Positions 1-9,056 are shown, numbered from the stretch's first letter. The stretch is DNA of 64,000 bases from Cystobacter ferrugineus (GCF_001887355.1 NZ_MPIN01000010.1:126878-190877), one strand, 5' to 3'. A program made the numbers and translations. The notes: generated from the letters alone by a model not told the origin.

Positions 1-200
1 TGGCGCGGGGCGGAGCGGATCACCGGGAGGAGGCGCTGGGCCTGACGGGGGTGGATTGCATCACCCTGCGAGCCGAGCGCCGCATCGAGGAGGCCCCCGC
101 GGCCTACAAGCCCATTGGCCCGGTGGTGGCCTCGCAGGTGGAGGCGGGCATCGTCCGGGAGGTGGCACGGATGCGCCCGCTGATGACCTTCAAGGCGTGA
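1..200 (+). CDS. rtcB: RtcB-family RNA ligase, C-terminal end (partial)
   Basis: The window opens inside this gene; the reading frame starts at base 3 and stops with TGA at 198-200, leaving about 65 residues. The tail reads through AYKPIGPVV and ends RPLMTFKA, which matches the usual end of the RtcB 3'-phosphate/5'-OH RNA ligase family (RNA repair and tRNA splicing, GTP- and Mn-dependent). The metal and histidine active-site residues lie upstream of the window and cannot be checked. The next gene is convergent and its stop codon begins only 3 bp away, so this end of rtcB abuts an apparently foreign cassette. Confidence 0.85.
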   Translation, partial: ARGGADHREEALGLTGVDCITLRAERRIEEAPAAYKPIGPVVASQVEAGIVREVARMRPLMTFKA

Positions 201-203
201 GGC

Positions 204-971
204 TCAAGGCGACCGGGTGCCGGAGGTGGCGCAGGTCCGCTCCAGCGCCGCCGTCAGCTCGTCACACTCCAAAAGCCCGTCAACAGTCCGCGCGAAAGAC
301 GCCTCGGCCTCGTAGACGTCTCTCGCGGGGAACCCGGAAGAAGCGAGCCGCGCGTTGTGCTTGTCCTTCAAGCACAGCGTCGTCTCCTTGGGCTGGGTGA
401 CTTCATCGAGGCTCGCGCGGTTCTTCTCCCAATCCGTGAGCTGCGAGTGGCACCGACCACAGCCCTCTTCCGAGCAGAGCCGCGTGGCCTCGCGGGTGTG
501 CTGATAGAGCCACGCCTCGATGCTGTAGAAGGGCACGAGGAGGCGCAGGCGCTTCATCCGCGTCTCCGCCTCCGCTGGGAGTTGAGAACGCACGCCTGCT
601 TCGATGGGAGGAATCATGCGCGCGAGAAACTCGCGGACGTTCGCGCTAGACTTACGCTGGGACCAGGGCACATCTCCATCGATGTGGTAGAGCACGAAGC
701 CATTGGGCTTGAGGATCTCGGTAATGATGCTGCGGATGAGCAGCCTGCGTGCGGGCTCGTCGAGCGGGTTGGTGCTCTGCCAGGTGGTGCCACGCATGGC
801 GAGACGCGCGCGCTCGTCCTCAAGTGGCTTGAAGTCGATGCGGTGGGTCCACACAGCGGGGACGAGCAACTTGAGCATCTCCTTCACCAGTGCGCGCACG
901 GTGTCGTAGGCGTCCGCTCCGGAGTCCTCGGTCAGCACCAAGACCGACAGGGTTTTGGTGTGGCCGCTCAC
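204..971 (-). CDS. TOPRIM-like/DUF4276-like putative nuclease, second gene of an ATPase cassette
   Basis: A protein of 255 residues starting at a GTG that overlaps the stop of the upstream ATPase gene (GTGA), which implies translational coupling. A strand-helix start contains the acidic motif LTED (E15), then a YHIDGD motif (D98 and D100), then SIEAWLY around residues 150-156. An early Glu, a later DxD and an EAW helix are what TOPRIM-like nucleases paired with SMC/OLD-type ATPases usually show (RloB, AbiLii, DUF4276 and DUF4435 groups); the exact family is not certain. Several cysteines (CSEEGCGRC near residue 170) are unexplained. The inferred role is effector of an anti-phage or abortive-infection pair. 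The gene ends 3 bp from the rtcB stop. Function is inference; the coupling and motifs are seen. Confidence 0.6.
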   Translation of the reverse strand: MSGHTKTLSVLVLTEDSGADAYDTVRALVKEMLKLLVPAVWTHRIDFKPLEDERARLAMRGTTWQSTNPLDEPARRLLIRSIITEILKPNGFVLYHIDGDVPWSQRKSSANVREFLARMIPPIEAGVRSQLPAEAETRMKRLRLLVPFYSIEAWLYQHTREATRLCSEEGCGRCHSQLTDWEKNRASLDEVTQPKETTLCLKDKHNARLASSGFPARDVYEAEASFARTVDGLLECDELTAALERTCATSGTRSP

Positions 972-2269
972 CAGAGCCCCTTCGACTGGAGCAGCTCGCC
1001 CACCTGCTGGAAGCCGACCTTGTAGGAGTCGAAGAAATCCTCCGCTGCTTCTTGGGACATGTTCTCCCAGGCCATCTGTTCGGCTCCCTTGTCCCGACGG
1101 CACAGAACAAACGTGGCTCGGACATCCTCTGGAGACTGGAAGCGCAAGTAGTCGAGCAGGAGCGGGTTCTGGCTGGTGAGAAAGACCTGCCGCTCACCCA
1201 ATAGCTCAAAGCAGGCACGAATCCATTGATGGTGCAGTCCGTTGACGAGTTCGTCGGCGATGACGGCGTACCTCGCCGAGGCCAGGTAATGCATGATCGC
1301 AAGCATGCGCTTCTGGCCATAGCTGAGCATCTTCTCCGAAATCCTCGTCCCACTCGGGCGTCGGAAGTAAAATCGCAGATTTCCCAGACGCATGACACTA
1401 CCTTCGTCACTCTTGGTCGATTCTTGCAATTCGACAATTGCCTCGGCGGATTCGAAATCAAGAAGCTGGACTGTGCGCCCAAGAAATTGGATGTTGCTAC
1501 TCGTCAGGACATATCGGTCCGCTCCCCAGTTTTCATGAGCGAGCGCGGCAATTTCGTCTCGCATGACGCCAAGAGGATCCATGACGTCAACCGCATAGGT
1601 CCTTCCACTCGAATCCTGAGTCACTCTGAAATAGCGTTCGCCAAGACTATTAAAATAACCGAGTGACTCGTCGAAACGACCTGAAGAGCCCCCCAAGAAC
1701 AGTTGCAAAAATTCGAGAACGAGCTCATCCAACGTGGGCTTCGCTTGCGCAAGCTGTGTCAGCCCCACAAGCACTACCGTTTTAAAGGGATAGCCAACCA
1801 TCGCAGAAGAAATCTCAAGAGCCGAACCTGGTGTCGACTCCTCTACATATTGAATCGAACCACCCTTCCCATCGAACTCTATTTTCACTTTAGAATCCGA
1901 GTTTTTACTGACGATAACAAGTGCAGAGGAGAAGACTGGCGCGCGCAGTCCACTTGCTGAAGCCAGGGCGTCCGAATGCAGACCCGACAGGCCCTCCAAC
2001 TCCGAGAGCATAAGTGAAGGCTGACTCTCATTATGCACCGAGATGCTTGCTGACGCCTTCTCCGAAGCCAGTTCATAGGAAAGGTCGAACTCTTCATCCT
2101 TGAAATCGGTGAAGTTTGACTTGATCGCCGCGGCGATGAGGTTGAGCAGCGTGGTCTTCCCGGTGCCGTTCTGTCCGAGCAGCACATTGTGCCCCTCGTT
2201 GAACGTCAGCCGCGTTCCCGGCTTCACGGAGCGGAACTTGTTCACCTGGAGCCACTGGAGCTTGACCAT
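968..2269 (-). CDS. AAA/SMC-like ATPase (OLD/AbiLi type) of a two-gene defence-like cassette
   Basis: A protein of 433 residues. The start is the ATG at 2267-2269, which has an AGGTG ribosome site and begins MVKLQWLQ, the usual first strand of this family; longer in-frame starts read into unrelated sequence. Walker A is GQNGTGKTT (32-40), the ABC-type signature is LSYGQK (315-320), Walker B is AVIADE (335-340), and SQN near 366-368 may be a switch motif. This arrangement is typical of AAA_21/AAA_15 ATPases in OLD, AbiL, PARIS and Septu-like systems. By eye 1400-2100 is clearly poorer in GC than the flanks, which supports horizontal acquisition. It is coupled to the TOPRIM-like gene through GTGA. 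Anti-phage defence is inferred, not shown. Confidence 0.75.
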   Translation of the reverse strand: MVKLQWLQVNKFRSVKPGTRLTFNEGHNVLLGQNGTGKTTLLNLIAAAIKSNFTDFKDEEFDLSYELASEKASASISVHNESQPSLMLSELEGLSGLHSDALASASGLRAPVFSSALVIVSKNSDSKVKIEFDGKGGSIQYVEESTPGSALEISSAMVGYPFKTVVLVGLTQLAQAKPTLDELVLEFLQLFLGGSSGRFDESLGYFNSLGERYFRVTQDSSGRTYAVDVMDPLGVMRDEIAALAHENWGADRYVLTSSNIQFLGRTVQLLDFESAEAIVELQESTKSDEGSVMRLGNLRFYFRRPSGTRISEKMLSYGQKRMLAIMHYLASARYAVIADELVNGLHHQWIRACFELLGERQVFLTSQNPLLLDYLRFQSPEDVRATFVLCRRDKGAEQMAWENMSQEAAEDFFDSYKVGFQQVGELLQSKGLW

Positions 2270-2425
2270 CGGACACCTGATTGCGGCGCAACGCGCCCAC
2301 GGAGGAGAATGCCGAGAATACGTGCCGGTCCTCAGGTGTCCAGCGGCATGCCTCTGTCGCCGAATTCTCCTGGCTACCAGAGGGAGCAGGCGAATGTCCC
2401 GCCCTGGAATACTCCTGTCCAACCC

Positions 2426-3841
2426 TCACCGCTCCCCGGGCACCCCGCCATCCACGCTGGTGGGCGCACGCTGCTCCTTCAGCACGGGCAAGAAGCACTC
2501 GCCTTTGTACGCGAACGTCAGGCGTGGGCAGGTGGGGGATTTCTGCTCGAGCGTACGCCAACAGACGCCGGACAGTTCCACCTCCACCCCTTCCGTACAA
2601 GGGGCCTGCTTCTGATTCCTCACGGGTAGCGGCGCCTGCTCGTACCGGGCGAGGCCCGGCGGGTCGACCCGCACATCCGTGGTCCACGCCTTGTCTGGAG
2701 CCTGAGCGTCCGGTGCATCGAAGGGCGCGCGAAGCATGGGCACCAGGGCCAGCAACCCCACCGCGGCCAGCACGAGCCCCCTTGGCCAGAGACTCCGCTG
2801 CTCCACTCGCGCGGGAACGGGCGGCGGAGCACTCCACGAGGGCTTCGGCCTCGGGGGACGGACGAGGCGCCGCTCGGGACGGCCCCCCTCCTGCGCCGGT
2901 GGCACCTCTTCCCAATCGAAGATGCTCGCGTCCCACGCGGGCTCCTCGCTCCTGGCCGCCGCGACCAGCGCCTCGTGCAACGCCGCGCCACTCGGATAGC
3001 GCTCCGAGGGCGCCTTCGACAACAGCCGCGCAATCACATCACTCAAGGCCCGAGGCACCCGGGGATTGACGAGCGCGGGCGCCATCGGCCGCGCCTCGAT
3101 GATCGCCATCTGCAACAAGTCCGCCGGCAGCCCCTCGGAGAAGGGTTGATACCCGGTGGCCGCCCGGTAAAGACAGACGCCCAGCGCATACAGGTCATCA
3201 CCCGGTTGAAAGGCATACCGCGCGCCAGGGTGCCCAGGGCTCTTCCACAGGAAGCGCACCGCCTCGGGGGTGAGCTGGTGCAGGGTGGCCGGAGGCAGGG
3301 GGCCCGTGGTGAGCGGCGCCGCCCCCTCGTACCAGCCCACGCCGAAGTCGATCAGCACCGGTTGCCCATCCGACTCGCGCACCAGGATGTGCTCGGGCTT
3401 GAGATCGCGGTGCAGCACGCCCCGCTCATGCAGCTCGCCCAGGGCGCGCGCCACCATCGCCCCCACCGTGGTGAGCTGACGGAAGGTGGTGCCTTCCTTC
3501 TCGGCCCACACGTCCAGGGCCAGACCGGGCACCCAATCCATGACGAAACCCAGACACCCCTCACGCGGATGGGGCCAGCGCGCGCAGCCGTGGAAGCCCA
3601 CCACGTGGGGATGCGCCGCCCGGTTCATCATCAACTCCACCTCGCGCTCGGCCCGTCCGTCGCGCGCATACAGCGCGAGCTTGAGCGCGTAGAAGTTCCC
3701 CGGGTGGTCCATGTCCTCCACGCGGTAGACGGCGCCCTGCCCCCCCACGCCCAACCGCTCCACCACGCGCCAGCGGCCCACCCGCGTCCCCGGTGCCAGG
3801 GCCTCCGGGTACTGCCTCACCGCTCCAGGGCTCGTGGTCAC
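2426..3841 (-). CDS. Membrane-anchored Ser/Thr protein kinase
   Basis: A protein of 471 residues starting at GTG with a strong AGGAGG site. The kinase domain covers about residues 22-295: glycine loop GVGGQGAV (31-38), ATP lysine in YALK (K54), catalytic HRDLKP (144-149) and DFG (165-167), so it should be active. A proline-rich linker leads to one membrane helix (about 353-370). The remaining 100 residues, with cysteine pairs (APC, VCW, TCP, GEC), would lie outside the cytoplasm. This kinase-TM-small Cys domain layout is common among myxobacterial kinases. The substrate and ligand are unknown. It is separated from the ATPase cassette by 156 bp and faces the same way, but different base composition suggests it is not part of it. 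Confidence 0.88.
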   Translation of the reverse strand: MTTSPGAVRQYPEALAPGTRVGRWRVVERLGVGGQGAVYRVEDMDHPGNFYALKLALYARDGRAEREVELMMNRAAHPHVVGFHGCARWPHPREGCLGFVMDWVPGLALDVWAEKEGTTFRQLTTVGAMVARALGELHERGVLHRDLKPEHILVRESDGQPVLIDFGVGWYEGAAPLTTGPLPPATLHQLTPEAVRFLWKSPGHPGARYAFQPGDDLYALGVCLYRAATGYQPFSEGLPADLLQMAIIEARPMAPALVNPRVPRALSDVIARLLSKAPSERYPSGAALHEALVAAARSEEPAWDASIFDWEEVPPAQEGGRPERRLVRPPRPKPSWSAPPPVPARVEQRSLWPRGLVLAAVGLLALVPMLRAPFDAPDAQAPDKAWTTDVRVDPPGLARYEQAPLPVRNQKQAPCTEGVEVELSGVCWRTLEQKSPTCPRLTFAYKGECFLPVLKEQRAPTSVDGGVPGER

Positions 3842-3940
3842 CCGTGCACCTCCTCACGCTCGTCCCACCGCCGGGACGAGCGCTCATACCACGGCATGAC
3901 GTCGGAGGTCACCTCGCCCGGCCCACCTCCAGCGGCCGTC

Positions 3941-5122
3941 TCACGGGCACGCGCCGGAGGGAGCGGGAGTGCGGGTGAGCGTGCCAGTCTCGTCGATCCG
4001 CAGCGTCATGCCCGCCACGAGCCCAGACACGGCGCGCGCCGTGGCGATGAAGGAGAACGGGCCCGTCACCTCGACATGGTAGATGAAGCGGCACCCACCC
4101 ACCCACCAGCTATCCGGACCCGAGGGGCGCGTGCCATCCGTGCAGCCCAGGGGCGAGAAGCCCACCTGCGCGAGGTCGCTCGAGTACCGGTCCTTCTCCT
4201 GCAAGTAGGCCCGCTCCGCCGTGAAGAGTGCCCGGATCTCCTCCACCCCCACCCGCTCCTGCGCGGCGCACACGGACTCGGCGGGCTCCCGCTCGTCCCA
4301 GGCGATAGGGCGGCGCACCCCGGAGCGCTCCAGCCAGAAGGTGATGACCTGGGACGGGGACGAGCCGATCCCCACCGTCACGTCCGCGACCGGCGTGCCC
4401 GCGGCCCCTCGCGCGATGACCAGGAAGGAGGAATTCGGAAACCCCGTCACCGACTCCACATGGTAGGCGAAGCGACAGCCCGCCACCCAGTCGGGTCCGG
4501 GCACGGGCGCACGCGCGCCATCCGTGCAGCTCAGGGGCCTGAAACCCGACTGCGCGAGGAGGCTCGGATACCGGTCCTTCTCCTGCAAGAACGCCTGCAT
4601 CGCCAAGAAGGCATGGCTCATGGCCTCGATGCCCTCCATCTCCTGGGCGGAGAAGGAACCGGTGGACCGGCACTCGTACCAGTCGACGAAGCGGCGGGTC
4701 TCGGCGTTCTCCAACCAGAAGACGATGTCCTGGTTCGCGGGCGAGCCAATCCCCAGCGTCACGTCCTCGGCCGGAGTGCCCGCGGCTCCCCGAGCGATGG
4801 CGGTGAAGGTCGGCACCGGCAGGCCCGTCACCGACGTCACCTGATAGGCGAAATGGCAGCCCGCCACCCAGCCCGGCCCGGGCACGGGCGCTCGCGAGCC
4901 GTCCGCGCACGCCGCGGGCGCGAAGCCCACCTGCGCCAGGTCCTGTGAATACTTGTCCTTCTCCCCCAAGAACGAGCGCTCCGCCTCGTACAGCGCCCTC
5001 ATCTCGCGGATGCCCTCGCCTTCAACCCCTCCACAGTCGACAGGCTCCGCCATCGCCACCGAGGTCCACGGCCCGCACAGCGCGCCCACCACGGACAGCC
5101 ACCGCATCGAATGACGCATCAT
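3941..5122 (-). CDS. Exported protein with three tandem pilin-head-like repeats
   Basis: A protein of 393 residues. I chose the ATG at 5120-5122 because GAGGGGGT lies just upstream; a start 7 codons earlier lacks this. Residues 1-24 form a signal peptide (cut after AMA). Three repeats of about 120 residues follow (near 30-150, 155-275 and 285-390), each with a helix of the type F.AER.YL.EKD.Y, then DLAQ.GF.P, a Cys-Asp-Gly (CxDG) turn and a W-GC-F-Y strand. This is the pattern of the globular head of myxobacterial PilA-like or type II pseudopilin proteins, but the hydrophobic N-terminal assembly helix is missing. It is therefore not expected to polymerise as a pilin. The role is unknown; binding or mimicry of pilus or secretion components is a guess. 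Confidence 0.7.
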   Translation of the reverse strand: MMRHSMRWLSVVGALCGPWTSVAMAEPVDCGGVEGEGIREMRALYEAERSFLGEKDKYSQDLAQVGFAPAACADGSRAPVPGPGWVAGCHFAYQVTSVTGLPVPTFTAIARGAAGTPAEDVTLGIGSPANQDIVFWLENAETRRFVDWYECRSTGSFSAQEMEGIEAMSHAFLAMQAFLQEKDRYPSLLAQSGFRPLSCTDGARAPVPGPDWVAGCRFAYHVESVTGFPNSSFLVIARGAAGTPVADVTVGIGSSPSQVITFWLERSGVRRPIAWDEREPAESVCAAQERVGVEEIRALFTAERAYLQEKDRYSSDLAQVGFSPLGCTDGTRPSGPDSWWVGGCRFIYHVEVTGPFSFIATARAVSGLVAGMTLRIDETGTLTRTPAPSGACP

Positions 5123-5277
5123 GTGTACCCCCTCTTGTTTCATCGCGAGCGAACTAGACAGCAGCGCCCGCCAGGGGTTTCAAGCAAAAGTGCGGGCGTG
5201 GAGCGACTTTCGTGTGACGGCAGCGACCCCATTTCGAAGGAGCGCGAAATGTTCATGGACGCGAGCGGGAGGACGAC

Positions 5278-6066
5278 GTGAAGCGGTGGCTCCGGCTCGG
5301 ACTGTTGCTGGCAATGGGGGCGTGCGCTTGCGCCCGGGGTCCGAAGGAGGTGCGTCCCGCGCCGGCCTGGACGGGAGAGGAACCGATGAGCTGGTTCGAC
5401 TGCGCCGAGGGCAGCACGCTCGTGATGCGGCGCGCCCCCGGCGATGGCGGCAGGCCCTACCTCTTCCGCGAAAGGCTCACCCGTTCCCGCGACGGGAAGG
5501 CCGAGGTATCGCGGGGCGCGGGAAGCCATCATGTCTTCATCAAATACTGGCCGTGGGGTCCCCCCCCTCCCCGCGAGAAGTTCCTGCGCCGGGATCATCT
5601 CGAGATCCAGGGCGAAGCGATCCCGGTCGATGTCTTCGAGCGCACCGCGACCAAGGGCGGAGCCTCTTCAAACCACCAATACTGCGGCCGACTGGTGGAG
5701 GAGGTCTGGAAGCGGGTGGACGCCCCCGCGGCGGAGGGGGCGCTGCGAGTGCGCCATGACCGCGTCCACTCGGACATTCCTCCGGGGTGCAGCCAGCCTC
5801 CGGTGCCAGAACTCTGGGAGTCCGATGCGGAGGGGTTCGTCGACACGCGGCGTGTGCTCGGAGTCCGGGAGGAAGTGGTCATCGACGGGTGGGTGTACCC
5901 GTGCCTGCGGGTGAGGACCTGGGACCACGAGGGCGTCCCGTTCGACTCGCTGGAGTGCCCCGGTGTGCTCGGCGGCAAGGCCCAATGGGAAGAGGTGCTG
6001 CGGTTCAGCGCTGGCCAGATACAGAGGGATCGCATCGAGGTCGTGTCGTTCGACTGCCGCCGTTGA
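5278..6066 (+). CDS. Hypothetical lipoprotein-like exported protein
   Basis: A protein of 262 residues from a GTG start preceded by GGGAGG. The first 16 residues are a basic-hydrophobic signal ending MGAC, compatible with a lipoprotein signal although the -3 residue is Met rather than Leu. The rest is soluble with several cysteines (DC near 37, YCG, GCSQ, PCLR, ECPG, DCRR), consistent with disulphides outside the cytoplasm. I do not recognise a family. It is divergent from the triple-pilin-head gene across a 155 bp gap and convergent with the AmpG-like transporter. Confidence 0.7.
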   Translation: MKRWLRLGLLLAMGACACARGPKEVRPAPAWTGEEPMSWFDCAEGSTLVMRRAPGDGGRPYLFRERLTRSRDGKAEVSRGAGSHHVFIKYWPWGPPPPREKFLRRDHLEIQGEAIPVDVFERTATKGGASSNHQYCGRLVEEVWKRVDAPAAEGALRVRHDRVHSDIPPGCSQPPVPELWESDAEGFVDTRRVLGVREEVVIDGWVYPCLRVRTWDHEGVPFDSLECPGVLGGKAQWEEVLRFSAGQIQRDRIEVVSFDCRR

Positions 6067-6107
6067 GGGCACGAGCCCGCCGCTCGGCCCGGCTCCCTCG
6101 CGAGGAC

Positions 6108-7406
6108 TCAGGCCGCCGCGGACTGGGGCTTGCGGCGCAGGAAGAGCAGGAAGAGCAACCCCACGCCCAGGATGCCCGCGAAGGTGACGAGGCCGTCGAA
6201 CGCCACGCTCGCGCGAGCGCCCAGGCCGCGGAAGCTCGAGGCATGCCCATCCAGGGCGGTGACGTAGCTGATGGCGAAGTTGGAGGCCGCGACGAAGAGC
6301 GTGTACTTCGTGGTGACGGCGGCCCCCTCGTTGACCATCTCGAGCACCATGCCGGCGAAGGCCGCGAAGCCCGCGCCATTGGCGAAGCTGTAGACGAGCG
6401 TGCCCCAGATATAGGTGGTGGGCGTCATGGGCGCGGCCGCCATGGCGAAGGCACTCAGCCCCGTGAGTCCGCCCATGAGCGCGTAGTTGAGCTTGCGATT
6501 CATCCGGTCCGACAGCCACCCGCCCACCAGCGAGCCGAGCGCCCCGGTGACACCCATGCCCAGGCCGTTGACCAGTTCCACCACGTGCTCGGGCACCTGG
6601 TAGTCGCCCGCCATGGCGCTGAAGAGGTTGGTGAGCGCGCCGCAGCTCACCGGCATGAGGCACAACACCAGCATCACGAGCCCATCCCGGCTGAAGGCCG
6701 TGCGCGCCAGGTCCACCACGATGCCCCTCACGCGCCCCCAGGCCGCGCGCAGCAGCGGCCCCGGCTCGGCCCGAGCGCCCGCGCGCTCGACGATGAAGAA
6801 GATGCCCACCCCGCTGCCCAGCACCAGCACGGCCATCACCACGCCCACCACCTGCCGGGAGAAGGAGCTCGCCAGCCAGATGCACAGCGCTCCGAGCATG
6901 CTCGTGGCCCCCACGTTCCCCGCCATCTGCCAGCCGCCCGTGCGGCCCTTGTCCTCGAGCCGCGTGGTGGTGGCCATGAGCCCGTTGAGCGCCGCGTGCG
7001 CCGTGGACGCCGTGGCCTGCATGCCCGTGAGCAGCAGCGTGTAGAGCCCGAGGTGCTGGGAGGGCTCCTCCAGGAAGGCACAGGCCAGCAGGAACAGCGC
7101 CGTGAGCAGCGTGCAGACGCCGTACCAGATGCGCCGCCACGGCCCCAGATCGATGAGCGGCACCCACAGGAGCTTCCACGCGTGCGGGGAGAAGGCGGTG
7201 CCGGACAACAGGCCGATCTCCGCGAGCGGCATGCCCTCGCGGGCCAGCCAGTAGGGAACCGCCGTCTGCAGGAAGCCCACGGCGGCGCCGAACTGGATCT
7301 CCAACAGACCGAACAGGGGAGGCCAGGACCAACGCTCTTCGGGGGTGGCTTCGGTGGTGGCGGGCGCCACCGCTTCGGACTCGATCACGAATGACTCGGG
7401 AGGCAA
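6108..7406 (-). CDS. MFS transporter, AmpG-like
   Basis: Up to 432 residues with about 12 membrane helices. The N-terminal half resembles the AmpG/PAT branch of the major facilitator superfamily (muropeptide or acyl-type substrates): a first helix with QFGAAVGFLQTAVPYWL, then the loop motif WKLLWVPLIDL. The second half carries GGWLSDRMNRK, a standard MFS loop motif. The substrate cannot be told from sequence. The start is uncertain: the longest frame uses TTG at 7406, while GTG codons at 7388 and 7370 are alternatives and none has a convincing ribosome site. Confidence 0.8.
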   Translation of the reverse strand: MPPESFVIESEAVAPATTEATPEERWSWPPLFGLLEIQFGAAVGFLQTAVPYWLAREGMPLAEIGLLSGTAFSPHAWKLLWVPLIDLGPWRRIWYGVCTLLTALFLLACAFLEEPSQHLGLYTLLLTGMQATASTAHAALNGLMATTTRLEDKGRTGGWQMAGNVGATSMLGALCIWLASSFSRQVVGVVMAVLVLGSGVGIFFIVERAGARAEPGPLLRAAWGRVRGIVVDLARTAFSRDGLVMLVLCLMPVSCGALTNLFSAMAGDYQVPEHVVELVNGLGMGVTGALGSLVGGWLSDRMNRKLNYALMGGLTGLSAFAMAAAPMTPTTYIWGTLVYSFANGAGFAAFAGMVLEMVNEGAAVTTKYTLFVAASNFAISYVTALDGHASSFRGLGARASVAFDGLVTFAGILGVGLLFLLFLRRKPQSAAA

Positions 7407-7583
7407 GGGGTCGACACGGCCCCGAGTCTACGCGAGGGCCCCTGCCCCGCGGCGCGGGCCCTCACCGCCGCGAGAGCAACGTGTCGCGACGCCGCGAGGA
7501 CCTGTCCCCCATCAACACAGCCGCGCACGGGGCCCTTGTCTCGGCGCGTCGGGCCGGTACATACGTCTCCCGGAGGAGCCCTC

Positions 7584-8576
7584 ATGCGTGACAGCTCGAA
7601 GCGTTTCTCACCCCCCGGCCCGCTCGGCTTCGGGGGAGCCCCCCTGGGCAACATGTTCAACCGTGTCGACGAGGAGACGGCCGAGGGCGCCCTGCTGGCC
7701 GCCTGGGACAGCGGCATCCGCTACTTCGACACCGCGCCCATGTACGGGTGTGGCCTGTCCGAGCACCGCTTCGGCCGAGTGCTGCGCCGCTTCGAGCGCG
7801 ACTCGTACGTCCTGTCCACCAAGGTGGGCCGGATGCTCATCCCCGACCCGAAGGCGCCCGAGAACCTGGGGCCCTTCCTCGGGGTGCTGCCCTTCCGGGT
7901 GCAGTACGACTACTCGGCCGAGGGAGCACGCCGGTCCATCGAGGACAGCCTGCAGCGGCTCGGCGTGGGGCGCATCGACGTGGCGTACATCCACGACGTG
8001 GCCGAGGACCATCACGGCCCGGGTTGGAAGGAAGTGTTCACCACGGCGATGAAGGGAGCGGCACGGGAGCTGACCCGGATGCGCGAGGAGGGCCTCATCC
8101 GCGCCTGGGGACTGGGGGTGAATCGGGTGGAAGCCTGCCAGAAGGCGCTGGAGGAGTCGGATCCGGACGTGTTCCTGCTCGCGGGGCGCTACAGCCTGTT
8201 GGATCTCACCGCGCTGGACACGCTGTTTCCCGCCTGCGCCGCGCGCGGCGTGAAGGTGGTGGTGGGCGGCCCCTACAACTCGGGGCTGCTCGCGGGCGGC
8301 AGCATGTTCGAGTACGCGGAAGCACCCCCCGAGCAGGTGGCCGCGCGCGACCGGGTGGCGGCGGTGTGCCAGCGGCATGGCGTGGACATCAAGGCGGCGG
8401 CGCTCCAGTTCTGCGCCGCGCATCCGGTGGTGGCCTCGGTGATTCCCGGCGCCAAGAGCGGCGAGCGGGTGCGCCAGAACGTGGAGCTGATGCGCCAGCC
8501 CATCCCCGGCGCGTTCTGGCGGGAACTCAAGCAGGAGGGCCTCCTGCCCGCGCACGCGCCGACTCCGGAGAACTGA
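7584..8576 (+). CDS. Aldo/keto reductase (D-threo-aldose 1-dehydrogenase-like)
   Basis: A protein of 330 residues; the ATG at 7584 has GGAGGAG upstream. The catalytic tetrad of the family is visible: Asp and Tyr in FDTAPMYG, Lys in STKVGR, His in IHDVAED. The barrel ends with SVIPGAKSGERVRQN, the NAD(P)-binding region. Overall order resembles the pyridoxal 4-dehydrogenase/aldose dehydrogenase branch. A 109 bp internal piece of this gene (7994-8103) recurs as a broken copy at 12175-12283. The preceding gene is divergent; a small Flp-pilin-like gene follows on the same strand. Confidence 0.88.
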   Translation: MRDSSKRFSPPGPLGFGGAPLGNMFNRVDEETAEGALLAAWDSGIRYFDTAPMYGCGLSEHRFGRVLRRFERDSYVLSTKVGRMLIPDPKAPENLGPFLGVLPFRVQYDYSAEGARRSIEDSLQRLGVGRIDVAYIHDVAEDHHGPGWKEVFTTAMKGAARELTRMREEGLIRAWGLGVNRVEACQKALEESDPDVFLLAGRYSLLDLTALDTLFPACAARGVKVVVGGPYNSGLLAGGSMFEYAEAPPEQVAARDRVAAVCQRHGVDIKAAALQFCAAHPVVASVIPGAKSGERVRQNVELMRQPIPGAFWRELKQEGLLPAHAPTPEN

Positions 8577-8702
8577 GCCATGCACGACGGCCCCATGCTC
8601 ACCGGGTGGCGCTCCCACTGGGCGAGGCCCACGCCGCCCTCCCCTCGGAGGCGCGGAGGAAATCCTGGAATTTCTCATTCTATGTTGATTAGGTCGATCC
8701 TC

Positions 8703-9023
8703 ATGAATGCCCGCCTCGCTCCGTCCCCCCGAAGCTCCGCGCCGTGGCGCCGGAGGGGTCATAACCTCACCGAGTTCGCCCTCATCACGTTCCTCGTGGC
8801 CTTGGGGACGATCGGGGTGGTGGGGCTGTTCGGCGACAACCTGCGCCAGCTCTTCGGGACGAACTCGGAAGCCCTCGCGGGTGCCTCGACCGCTCAGAAC
8901 GGGGGGACCGCGCCCTCCGCGGACCTGGGCAAGTGGAGCATCAAGGGCTCGGGCGGCACGGGTGGCGACACGGGCAACCCGGGCGGGACCTCGAACTCCC
9001 AGGGCACGGGCACAGACAACTAG
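8703..9023 (+). CDS. Flp-pilin-like small exported protein
   Basis: A small protein of about 106 residues (the alternative upstream start at 8683 adds 7). A short basic leader RRRGHN is followed by LTEFALI and a hydrophobic helix LVALGTIGVVGLFG, then a Gly/Thr/Ser/Asn-rich tail. Basic leader, Gly-x-x-x-Glu-like junction and hydrophobic helix fit Flp/Fap-type pilins or class III pseudopilins, and the glycine-rich tail is common in myxobacterial relatives. No assembly genes lie nearby, so it would have to use machinery encoded elsewhere. Start choice is uncertain because no clear ribosome site is present. Confidence 0.6.
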   Translation: MNARLAPSPRSSAPWRRRGHNLTEFALITFLVALGTIGVVGLFGDNLRQLFGTNSEALAGASTAQNGGTAPSADLGKWSIKGSGGTGGDTGNPGGTSNSQGTGTDN

Positions 9024-9056
9024 GCCCGTGGGGGTCGAGTCCCGCGAGGTGCCCTG

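Noticed and set aside
2269-2422. A 51-codon longer start for the ATPase of the defence-like cassette
   Set aside because: The extension is Arg-rich without similarity to the family, while the ATG at 2269 has a ribosome site and begins with the typical first strand.
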